Source of the DNA: Actinomycetales bacterium
GTDB lineage: Bacteria > Actinomycetota > Actinomycetes > Actinomycetales > Cellulomonadaceae
Assembly (NCBI GenBank): GCA_015655615.1
Contig: JAATES010000254.1
Span: forward strand, 1-5,413
Length of the DNA stretch: 5,413 nucleotides
Reading direction: 5' to 3'
Of this stretch, positions 1 through 5,349 are shown one piece after another. Below the pieces are notes generated by a model that saw only the letters and a list, made by a program, of their open reading frames with translations, ran no database searches and was not told the origin of the DNA. Each line of letters opens with the position of its first letter. Position 1 is the first letter of the stretch. A program made the translations under genes and the position numbers.

Positions 1-1359
1 CGCGACCTGGGGAAGCCGGTCGAGCTCGCCACCCCACCAGTCGATCATCTTGCGCAGCTCATGTTTGAAATCGGGGGTGGCGGCCGGAAAGAGCACTCCG
101 CCGATGCGATCTGCACGCTCGTACACGTCGACCTGGTGACCGCGCAGGCCGGCCACCCGTGCGGACTCGAGCCCGGCCGGGCCCGCCCCGATGATGACGA
201 CATGCTTGGACCGGTCCGCCGGCTTGAGCTCCAGGCCGTCCAGCTCACGGCCCACCTGGGGATTGACTGCGCACCCCAGCGGCCTGCCGTTGAAGGCGTT
301 TCCGGTGCACAGCTGATTGCAGCGGATGCAGGGACGAATGCTGTCCTCCCGTCCCGCCTTGATCTTGTTGATGATCTCGGGGTCCGCGATCAGCCCGCGG
401 CCAATGGCGACCAGATCTGCCCCGCCTCGTGCCAGGATCTGCTCACCGCTCGCCGGGGTGATGTTCCCGCAGGCCACGACGGGAATCGAGACGACCTGCT
501 TGCACTTCTCTGCTGCGGACACCATGCAGTCGTCGCCCAGGTAGTACGGGGGGAAGACATAGTCCATCGCCTCATACGACCCGTCGTCGCAGAGCAGCAG
601 GTCGATGCCCGCCTTCTCCAGCTCGATGACGATCTGCTGGGTCTCCTCCCAGGTACGGCCGCCGTCGAACTTGTGGTTGACGGAGATGCGGAAGCTGACG
701 GGAAGCCCGGGCGCATTGGACTTGATGGCTGCAATGACCTCTGCGGCGAACCGACAGCGGTTCACGACGTCCCCGCCATACTCATCCGACCGGCGGTTCC
801 AGCAGACCGACATGAACTGGTCGATCAGGTAGCCGGTGTGGCCATGGATGTCGATGACGTCGACCCCGGCCTCCTTGGCGCGGCGTGCGGCCTCGCCGGT
901 CTCCTGCACGATCTGATGGATCTCCGCGACCTCCAGCGGCTTGCAGATCACAGCAGGGTCGAAGAACCAGGTGTTGTCGGAAGAGGAGCGGGGCTCCATA
1001 CCGAGGGTCTGACAGTATTGGTTGTTCCTCCCCAGGCCCATGGTGAGCTGCAGCGCGAGCAGACCGCCCTCAGCATGAACGGCATCAGCGATCGCTGCGA
1101 TGCCCGGGGTGAACTCGTCCGCATCGATCCGTGCGAGACCGGGCGCGATGGGGTCGAAAGTACCCGAGACGAAGTTGATGCCCGTCATCACCAGGCCCGT
1201 GCCGCCACGGGCCCGGGCCGCGTAATAGGCGGCCTCGCGAGGTGTCGAGTGTCCCCCATGCGTGCCCATCTCCGTCCCCATCGGTGGCATGACTAGACGA
1301 TTCGGGAGAGTCAGCGAGCCGACGGTGATCGGTTCGAGCAGATGCGGAAAACAAGTCAT
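1..1359 (-). CDS. NADH:flavin oxidoreductase, 2,4-dienoyl-CoA/enoate reductase family (3' end beyond window)
   Basis: The protein is an FMN/4Fe-4S/FAD enzyme predicted to reduce an activated C=C bond with NAD(P)H in the cytoplasm. The visible 453 residues begin with an OYE-type TIM barrel (LLEPITVGSLTLPNRLVMPP, about 7-26). The active-site stretch HGHTGYLIDQF (172-182) contains Tyr177, aligning with the catalytic Tyr of E. coli FadH, and is followed by NRRSDEYGG (188-196). The cluster cysteines C344, C347, C351 and C363 have exactly the FadH spacing C-x2-C-x3-C-x11-C. A dinucleotide-binding GAGPAG follows at 391-396. Relatives are usually about 640-680 residues, so roughly 200 C-terminal residues should lie left of position 1. 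The ATG at 1359 is supported by an AAGGAGG five bases upstream, and an in-frame stop lies not far upstream. The FadH catalytic His position appears to be Tyr262 (GSYEA), which I recall as more like enoate or BaiCD/BaiH-type reductases. The substrate is unknown, and a fatty-acid role is not implied. Confidence 0.93.
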   Translation of the reverse strand, partial: MTCFPHLLEPITVGSLTLPNRLVMPPMGTEMGTHGGHSTPREAAYYAARARGGTGLVMTGINFVSGTFDPIAPGLARIDADEFTPGIAAIADAVHAEGGLLALQLTMGLGRNNQYCQTLGMEPRSSSDNTWFFDPAVICKPLEVAEIHQIVQETGEAARRAKEAGVDVIDIHGHTGYLIDQFMSVCWNRRSDEYGGDVVNRCRFAAEVIAAIKSNAPGLPVSFRISVNHKFDGGRTWEETQQIVIELEKAGIDLLLCDDGSYEAMDYVFPPYYLGDDCMVSAAEKCKQVVSIPVVACGNITPASGEQILARGGADLVAIGRGLIADPEIINKIKAGREDSIRPCIRCNQLCTGNAFNGRPLGCAVNPQVGRELDGLELKPADRSKHVVIIGAGPAGLESARVAGLRGHQVDVYERADRIGGVLFPAATPDFKHELRKMIDWWGGELDRLPQVA

Positions 1360-1364
1360 GGGTG

Positions 1365-1371
1365 CCTCCTT
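1365..1371 (-). promoter_or_regulatory. Shine-Dalgarno of the flavin oxidoreductase gene
   Basis: On the minus strand this reads AAGGAGG, a full anti-16S match, five bases before the ATG at 1359. It fixes the start of the reductase and rejects the nearby out-of-frame ATG at 1411, which has no such site. Confidence 0.85.
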
Positions 1372-1438
1372 GGCAGATGCTCGCCACGGTGCCCTCCATC
1401 AGAACGTTCATCGCGACGCAAACGGGTACTCCCTACTT

Positions 1439-1467
1439 TTCTTACGCCGGTGTGGGCGCGAGGTCAA
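1439..1467 (-). promoter_or_regulatory. Possible promoter of the flavin oxidoreductase gene
   Basis: The minus strand has a TTGACC -35-like hexamer (1462-1467), a 17-bp spacer and TAAGAA (1439-1444) as a weak -10. Transcription would start near 1432 and leave a leader of about 70 nt before the ATG at 1359. The -35 is good, but the -10 lacks the usual final T, so a promoter of this strength might need an activator. This is inferred from hexamer matching only. Confidence 0.4.
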
Positions 1468-1496
1468 ATTCACAACTTCTGCACCGCGGATGGCAA

Positions 1497-1520
1497 TTTC
1501 GCAACCGTTTTGTTGCGAAA
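1497..1520. promoter_or_regulatory. Operator-like inverted repeat upstream of the flavin oxidoreductase gene
   Basis: A perfect 9+9 bp dyad, TTTCGCAAC - 6 bp - GTTGCGAAA, lies about 140 bp upstream of the reductase start. The arms are not GC-rich and no T-run follows, so it resembles a dimer-binding operator more than a terminator. Its centre is about 76 bp upstream of the transcription start predicted from the 1439-1467 promoter, a position more typical of an activator site than of a steric repressor site. The protein that binds it cannot be told from sequence; the MarR protein encoded at 2055 or an unseen regulator are both possible. Confidence 0.55.
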
Positions 1521-1613
1521 ACTGCGCGACGCCGGACAATTGTGCTGCGCCTGCCCGATCCGCCCCTGATGCCCGCGCACATCCGTCCCGCATCGGCGCC
1601 CGCGCCGCGACAC

Positions 1614-1669
1614 GGGCACCAGGGGCCGTATCAGGGGATTCCCTGACGTTCCTAGGCCCTTTGGTGCCC
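1614..1669. repeat. Nested inverted repeat / potential structured RNA
   Basis: The outer arms 1614-1627 and 1655-1669 pair over 14 bp, with one G-U pair and one bulged base. The core is GGGCACC against GGTGCCC. Inside, TCAGGG (1631-1636) and CCCTGA (1641-1646) form a second perfect 6-bp hairpin with loop GATT. No T-run follows on either strand, and the site lies between divergent genes, where a terminator is not needed for either. It could be part of an unannotated transcript, an intrinsic terminator lacking a U-tract, or a protein-binding dyad. Confidence 0.5.
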
Positions 1670-1970
1670 TGGCGGCTCGTGCGGGCGCCGAGGCCCCTGC
1701 CCTCCCGGAACTGTCGCAGCCTGCTCCCCGGGAGGCTCTCCTATACCGGATTCCGGCATTTCCTAACCGGACGAAACACGGCCAGCAAGTTCCGTCCATC
1801 CTTGATGAAGGCAGGCATGAAGAAATGCTCGAATATGAAACCGATAAATCACGCGCAATTGCCAAAGGCAGTCTACTGCTCCCCGCGAGTCATCTTCTAG
1901 CCAGAGCGGCATCATACTCATGAAAAAACAGAAGAAAGAAGCGGAGCCTGCTCGTCTGTTCATGGAATCG

Positions 1971-2017
1971 GGAGGGTGCCTGCGAGCCCTGGCTCCAGGG
2001 CTCGCAGGTCACCCTCC
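1971..2017. repeat. Long near-perfect inverted repeat upstream of the MarR gene
   Basis: Arm 1971-1992 is complementary to arm 1995-2017 over 22 bp, with a single bulged T at 2009 and only two bases in the centre. The outer blocks are GGAGGGTG and CACCCTCC. As RNA or cruciform DNA this would be very stable. It ends 26 bp before the proposed MarR -10 box, so it lies outside the leaderless transcript and borders the -35 region. No T-run follows it on the plus strand. On the minus strand a T/C-rich tract occurs only some 30 bases beyond it. It could be a terminator that insulates the promoter, a regulator site or a dispersed palindromic repeat. Confidence 0.65.
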
Positions 2018-2021
2018 TACC

Positions 2022-2048
2022 AGGACATGCATATGGTTGATATATACT
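2022..2048 (+). promoter_or_regulatory. Leaderless promoter of the MarR-MFS genes
   Basis: A near-consensus -10 box TATACT occupies 2043-2048. Exactly six bases separate it from the A of the ATG at 2055, which places the expected transcription start on the first base of the start codon. The best -35 candidate is AGGACA (2022-2027), a 4/6 match with a rather short 15-bp spacer. No Shine-Dalgarno sequence precedes the ATG, which agrees with leaderless initiation, a common arrangement in actinobacteria. Confidence 0.65.
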
Positions 2049-2054
2049 CACGCT

Positions 2055-2501
2055 ATGGATGATGACGATAGTGGCAGCCTCGACCGACTGGCGGCCCGAC
2101 TGCTGGTCCAGGGCAGCCGGTTCTCCCGCAGCATGTCCCGGCACACCGGCGAACAGCGCTCGCTGGTCGCGATGCGGGTGCTCTCGAACCTGCTGCAGGA
2201 CGGTCCTCTGCGGATCGGTGAGCTCGCCGCCCGGGAGCTGATCGCGCAGCCGGCGATGACGACCACGGTCAACAGGCTTGAGGCCGAGGGTCTTGTCTTC
2301 CGTGGCAGCGATGCAGAGGACGCTCGCGCATCAGTCGTGACCTTGACCGAGGCCGGGAGCGCGGTCCTCATGTCTTTCCGAGCGCGCGCGGCAGCCATCG
2401 CCCGGCCTGGGCTGGTCCAGCTTGCCGACTCCGACATCGCCGTCCTCGAGCGCGCTGCCGATCTGCTGGAGCAGCTGGTGCGGTCGATCAGTTCCCGATA
2501 G
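2055..2501 (+). CDS. MarR-family winged-helix transcriptional regulator
   Basis: This is a 148-residue protein of normal MarR length, expected to bind palindromic DNA as a dimer and to release it on binding a small phenolic, hydrophobic or oxidising ligand. The winged helix-turn-helix runs from about residue 36 to 98. PLRIGELAARELIAQPAMTT (51-70) covers the helix-turn-helix and recognition helix, NRLEAEGLVFR (73-83) follows, and the wing carries the family DxxDAR signature (86-91) before LTEAG (97-101). The C-terminal helices (about 122-145) would form the dimer interface. The frame is open upstream to an ATG at 1920, but that 45-residue extension translates the long palindrome and has no family counterpart, so the ATG at 2055 is preferred. 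The MFS gene follows after 58 bp on the same strand, making it the likely target along with the regulator itself. The specific ligand is unknown. Confidence 0.93.
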   Translation: MDDDDSGSLDRLAARLLVQGSRFSRSMSRHTGEQRSLVAMRVLSNLLQDGPLRIGELAARELIAQPAMTTTVNRLEAEGLVFRGSDAEDARASVVTLTEAGSAVLMSFRARAAAIARPGLVQLADSDIAVLERAADLLEQLVRSISSR

Positions 2502-2553
2502 TCGCTCACCCCCCCATTTCGACTGGCCCCATGACAACACGACCACCCAAGGC

Positions 2554-2557
2554 GGAG
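2554..2557 (+). promoter_or_regulatory. Ribosome-binding site that favours the second MFS start codon
   Basis: GGAG within GGCGGAG is only two bases from the first in-frame ATG (2560) but eight bases from the second ATG (2566). Normal spacing therefore favours 2566 as the main start. Choosing 2560 adds just two residues. Confidence 0.6.
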
Positions 2558-2559
2558 CT

Positions 2560-3819
2560 ATGACCATGCCCGACGCACAACCCTCCTCGATCTTCAGGCA
2601 GCCTCTTGCGGTCTGGGCGATCGCCTTCGCCTGCGCCGTCTCCTTCATGGGAATAGGACTGGTCGACCCGATCCTGCCCGCAATCAGCGATGAGCTGAAT
2701 GCCAGCCCGACTGAGGCCATGCTGTTGTTCACCAGCTACCTCGTCATCACCGCTTTGGCGATGTTCTTCACCAGCGCCATCTCCAACCGGCTGGGCGTCA
2801 AGAAGACCCTGCTGGCCGGACTGGTCCTGGTCGTCGTCTTCGCGCTGCTCTCGGGAGCTGCGGGCAGCGTCGAGCAGATCATCGGGTTCCGTGCGGGGTG
2901 GGGGCTCGGCAACGCACTCTTCATCTCCACTGCGCTCGCCGCCATCGTCGGAGCGGCCAGCGGAGGCAGTCGGCAGGCGGTGGTGCTCTACGAAGCCGCG
3001 CTGGGAATCGGCATGGCCGTCGGACCGCTCCTCGGAGGCATTCTCGGCGAGGTCTCCTGGCGTGGCCCGTTCTTCGGCACCGCGACCCTCATGGCCGTTG
3101 CCTTCGCAGCGATCCTGACCTTGCTGAAGAAGGAACCCGCCCCCCAGGCCGCAATCCCCTTCACAGCAGGCCTGACCGCACTACGTCACCCGGCGCTGCT
3201 GGTCCTGGCGATCACTGCACTCTTCTACAACTATGCGTTCTTCACGATCCTCGCTTACTCGCCGTTCCCGATCAAAGAGGCAGCGGCGGCCGTCGGTGCC
3301 GACTTCGGGGCGCATGAGCTGGGGCTGGTGTTCTTCGGCTGGGGTGTGGCGCTGGCCATCGCCTCGGTCTTCGTCGCCCCGATCCTCACGCGCCGGCTGG
3401 GACTGCGCCCGGTGCTGTTCGCCATGTTCACCCTGCTGGCCGCCGCGTTGGCAGTCATGGCACTGGGGGCATCCTCCGCCCACGTGCTCATCACGGCGAT
3501 CATCCTGGCCGGGCTCTTCCTCGGAGTGCTCAACACCGCTTTGACCGAGACGGTCATGGAAGCCACTGACCTGCCCCGGAACGTGGCCTCATCGACCTAT
3601 TCAGGCGTCAGGTTCCTAGGCGGGGCGATCGCACCGGCAGTCTCCGGAAAGATTGCCGATCACCTGGGGGCCGGGGCTCCCTATTGGTTCGGCGTGGGAG
3701 CCCTGGTGGTCGCGATGGCGGTCCTCGCCCTGGGCGGACACCGTCTTGCGCACGTCGGCAGGCCGCACATGTCTGCCGAGGCCGAGGTCCAGGCCATCAC
3801 CGCCGGTGACGAGATGTGA
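2560..3819 (+). CDS. MFS transporter, DHA1-type drug:proton antiporter family
   Basis: This inner-membrane secondary transporter of 419 residues (417 if initiated at 2566) has the hydrophobic profile of 12 transmembrane helices. It probably exports small molecules in exchange for protons. Helix 1 carries GIGLVDPILPAIS (31-43) with Asp36. The loop 2-3 motif A region is SAISNRLGVKK (72-82), helix 4 has motif B Arg111 (GFRAGWGLGNA), and helix 5 has the antiporter motif C, GIGMAVGPLLGG (149-160). A central basic loop (KKEPAP, about 190-195) divides the two halves. The usual acidic residue of motif A is Asn76 here. Lying 58 bp behind a MarR gene on the same strand, it is probably induced by the ligand that MarR senses. 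The substrate cannot be inferred, and a metabolite exporter rather than a drug pump is equally possible. Confidence 0.95.
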   Translation: MTMPDAQPSSIFRQPLAVWAIAFACAVSFMGIGLVDPILPAISDELNASPTEAMLLFTSYLVITALAMFFTSAISNRLGVKKTLLAGLVLVVVFALLSGAAGSVEQIIGFRAGWGLGNALFISTALAAIVGAASGGSRQAVVLYEAALGIGMAVGPLLGGILGEVSWRGPFFGTATLMAVAFAAILTLLKKEPAPQAAIPFTAGLTALRHPALLVLAITALFYNYAFFTILAYSPFPIKEAAAAVGADFGAHELGLVFFGWGVALAIASVFVAPILTRRLGLRPVLFAMFTLLAAALAVMALGASSAHVLITAIILAGLFLGVLNTALTETVMEATDLPRNVASSTYSGVRFLGGAIAPAVSGKIADHLGAGAPYWFGVGALVVAMAVLALGGHRLAHVGRPHMSAEAEVQAITAGDEM

Positions 3820-3830
3820 CAGAGCGGCGC

Positions 3831-3850
3831 GGTCCGCCGGGCGGCGGATC
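3831..3850. terminator. GC-rich hairpin between convergent MFS and SDR genes
   Basis: GGTCCGCC (3831-3838) pairs with GGCGGATC (3843-3850) over 8 bp, with one G-U pair and a four-base loop. It starts 11 bases after the MFS stop and overlaps the SDR stop codon (3849-3851) on the other strand. There is no T-run on either side, so it would be an intrinsic terminator of the U-poor type seen in high-GC bacteria, possibly serving both directions. Confidence 0.5.
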
Positions 3851-4595
3851 ATGCCAGGCCGCCGTTGACGAACAGGATCTGCCCGTTGACCCACCGTCCC
3901 GGACCGGCGAGGAAGGACACTGTGTCGGCCACATCCTGCGGCTCGCCGAGGCGTTCCAGCGGAGCGGCCTTCGCGAGGTTCGCAACCGTGACCTCATCCT
4001 TTCCGTCGAGGAACAGCGGCGTCGCCGTCGGGCCCGGGGCCACGGTGTTCACCGTGATGTCCTTGCCCCGCAGCTCGCGCGCCAGGATGAGCGTCAGTCC
4101 CTCGACCGCAGCCTTGGTCGCGACGTAGGGGCCATAGCCCGGGAACTGGGTGCGCGTCACCGAGGTCGAGAAATTGACGATCGCGCCGCCGTGACGCACC
4201 CGGCTCGCAGCAAGCTGAGACACGACGAACGTGCCCCGCACGTTGGTGCGGACGATCCGATCGAAGTCGGCGAGGTCGTAGGAGGCCACTGGTCCCAGGA
4301 TCATGACGCCTGCGGTGTTGACGACCACGTCGATGCCGCCGAAGCGCTGCTCGACATGGTCGAAGGCTGCCTGCATAGCGGTCTCGTCGGCGACGTCGCC
4401 GCCCACGGCCAGGGCATGGCCACCGCGCGCAGTCACGTCGGCGACCAGGGCGTCGGCCTTGTCCTGGTGGCCCGCATAGTGCACACCGACGGCGTAGCCG
4501 TCAGCGGCGAGCCGTTCGGCTATGGCCCTGCCGATTCCGCCGGAGCCGCCGGTGACAAGCGCCACTCGCCGGGTGGTGTCTGAAGTGGTGCTCAT
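3849..4595 (-). CDS. SDR-family NAD(P)-dependent oxidoreductase
   Basis: This 248-residue protein is of classical SDR length and is a cytoplasmic carbonyl/alcohol oxidoreductase with a single Rossmann fold. The cofactor motif TGGSGGIG is at 15-22, NTAG at 93-96, the tetrad Asn in TNVRG (Asn118), the catalytic pair YVATK (Tyr157, Lys161) and the substrate-loop motif APGPTATPLF (186-195). The C-terminus FVNGGLA is typical. The position of the catalytic Ser (13 before Tyr) is Thr144, flanked by Ser143 and Ser145. The absence of an acidic residue after the second strand (GVHYAGH, 37-43) suggests NADP(H), by inference. The ATG at 4595 has AAGGAG nine bases upstream. An upstream in-frame extension to 4781 runs back into the TetR gene and is not credible. 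The gene follows TetR by 67 bp on the same strand and is probably cotranscribed and TetR-controlled. Annotations as 3-oxoacyl-ACP reductase would be by similarity only. Confidence 0.95.
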   Translation of the reverse strand: MSTTSDTTRRVALVTGGSGGIGRAIAERLAADGYAVGVHYAGHQDKADALVADVTARGGHALAVGGDVADETAMQAAFDHVEQRFGGIDVVVNTAGVMILGPVASYDLADFDRIVRTNVRGTFVVSQLAASRVRHGGAIVNFSTSVTRTQFPGYGPYVATKAAVEGLTLILARELRGKDITVNTVAPGPTATPLFLDGKDEVTVANLAKAAPLERLGEPQDVADTVSFLAGPGRWVNGQILFVNGGLA

Positions 4596-4604
4596 GGTGT
4601 GGTT

Positions 4605-4610
4605 CTCCTT
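4605..4610 (-). promoter_or_regulatory. Shine-Dalgarno of the SDR gene
   Basis: On the minus strand this reads AAGGAG, nine bases before the ATG at 4595. It decides the start against the longer open frame that reaches back into the TetR gene. Confidence 0.8.
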
Positions 4611-4611
4611 G

Positions 4612-4651
4612 CGGTCGGACGGTCGGACGGTCGGGGTGGTCGGGTGGTCGC
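4612..4651. repeat. Short tandem octamer repeat between TetR and SDR genes
   Basis: Five consecutive octamers CGGTCGGA, CGGTCGGA, CGGTCGGG, GTGGTCGG and GTGGTCGC share a GGTCG core spaced 8-9 bp apart. They fill most of the 67-bp gap between the TetR stop and the SDR start. It is most simply explained by replication slippage, and repeat number may change the spacing or folding of the leader in front of the SDR ribosome-binding site. Confidence 0.7.
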
Positions 4652-4662
4652 GGAGGAGGCGA

Positions 4663-5349
4663 TCAGCTGATGTCATGCTCGGTCTGGATACGTTCGAGCC
4701 ACTCGTCCAGCAGGCCGCGCTCACGCAGCGTGAAGATCTCGGTATGCGGCAGGTAGGCCCGTAACGTGATGGCTGCGACACCGGAGGCGCCGGATGGCAC
4801 CGGCTCCGTGTCGGTCAGGATCGATCGGATGACGCTGTCCCGCATGAGCGGGGAGATCGAGAGGTCGGGATTGGCCTGCGGTCGCAGGATGAGCGCGAGG
4901 GCCAGCCCGCTGTTCGCCGCCATGACGATCCGACCGGCCTCCTGGGGCGGCATCCGCAGCCGGCCCTGCTCCGCAAGCCGTTCGAGCACCTCGGTGAGCA
5001 GGCGCATCGCCTCGGCGGCAGCCTCGGGGACGGTCGTCAGCGAGGTTCCGAACAGCAGGCGATAGGCATGAGGATGCGCCAATGCGAACGCCGTGTGGTT
5101 GTCCCAGCCGGAACGCAGGTCGTCGAGCGGGTCCGCCGACGCCACCGCACGGCGCTTCATGGTGAGGTACTCGTCCCACACCTGGTCGACGACCGCGGAC
5201 AGCAGACCCTCCTTGTCGCCGAAGATCCGGTAGAGCACCGGCTGGCCGACCCCGGCCGCCTCGCAGACGGCCCGCGTCGAGATGTCCCCGGTGGCCGAGC
5301 CGGCCAACAGCTCCGCCGCCCGGTTCAATATCGTTGATCGTGTAAACAC
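4663..5349 (-). CDS. TetR-family transcriptional regulator
   Basis: This 228-residue protein has an N-terminal TetR helix-turn-helix: TRSTILNRAAELL (3-15), ISTRAVCEAAGVGQPVLYRI (23-42) and FGDKEGLL (43-50), with the usual glycine, LYR and DKE landmarks. The remaining mostly helical part (about 55-228) is the ligand-binding and dimerisation domain, which is too divergent to name a ligand. The start is GTG at 5349: an in-frame TGA lies two codons upstream, so no longer start exists, and the N-terminal length fits the family. There is no Shine-Dalgarno sequence, consistent with a leaderless message. The palindrome at 5329-5361 covers the start codon and the -10 box, so autorepression is likely. 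The SDR gene 67 bp downstream on the same strand is the probable regulated enzyme, which may act on the inducer or a related compound. Confidence 0.95.
   Translation of the reverse strand: MFTRSTILNRAAELLAGSATGDISTRAVCEAAGVGQPVLYRIFGDKEGLLSAVVDQVWDEYLTMKRRAVASADPLDDLRSGWDNHTAFALAHPHAYRLLFGTSLTTVPEAAAEAMRLLTEVLERLAEQGRLRMPPQEAGRIVMAANSGLALALILRPQANPDLSISPLMRDSVIRSILTDTEPVPSGASGVAAITLRAYLPHTEIFTLRERGLLDEWLERIQTEHDIS

Larger units (their letters stand above)
1372..2054. other. Divergent intergenic region without a convincing gene
   Basis: The region separates the leftward reductase gene from the rightward MarR-MFS genes. Frames open across it on both strands translate into Ser/Arg/Ala/Pro-rich proteins without a recognisable domain or ribosome-binding site, so I call no CDS. 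It contains the possible reductase promoter (1439-1467), a 9+9 bp dyad (1497-1520), a nested hairpin (1614-1669), a small CCGGA-T-TCCGG palindrome (1746-1756), and a comparatively AT-rich stretch at about 1800-1945 (25 of 60 bases are G/C in 1801-1860). A long inverted repeat at 1971-2017 and the MarR promoter close the region. No tRNA, CRISPR or insertion-sequence end was recognised. Confidence 0.7.

Noticed and set aside
61..1296. Long open frame on the plus strand across the reductase gene
   Set aside because: It is the antisense shadow of the minus-strand flavin oxidoreductase, which has clear motifs throughout. The plus-strand product has no recognisable domain.
1085..1411. Minus-strand small frame starting at 1411, considered as a leader peptide for the reductase
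   Set aside because: It overlaps the reductase in a different frame for most of its length and has no ribosome-binding site.
1746..1756. CCGGA-T-TCCGG palindrome
   Set aside because: The 5-bp arms are short and expected by chance in GC-rich DNA, with no promoter placed near it.
1262..1900. Plus-strand open frame covering the intergenic region, and the minus-strand frame at 1470-1865
   Set aside because: The products have biased composition and no domain, and I see no ribosome-binding site. The plus-strand frame also begins inside the reductase on the opposite strand.
1920..2054. N-terminal 45-residue extension of the MarR protein from the ATG at 1920 or 1962
   Set aside because: It would translate the long inverted repeat, has no family counterpart and no ribosome-binding site, and it conflicts with the well-placed -10 box before 2055.
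2422..2559. Extension of the MFS frame upstream into the MarR gene
   Set aside because: The extra residues are a shadow of the MarR C-terminus. The ribosome-binding site and the normal transporter N-terminus place the start at 2560 or 2566.
3816..4583. Plus-strand open frame opposite the SDR gene
   Set aside because: It is a GC-skew shadow of the SDR gene, without domains, and it overlaps nearly the whole SDR coding sequence.
4596..4781. N-terminal extension of the SDR to 4781
   Set aside because: It overlaps the TetR coding region in another frame and runs through the octamer repeat. The AAGGAG site and normal SDR length support 4595.
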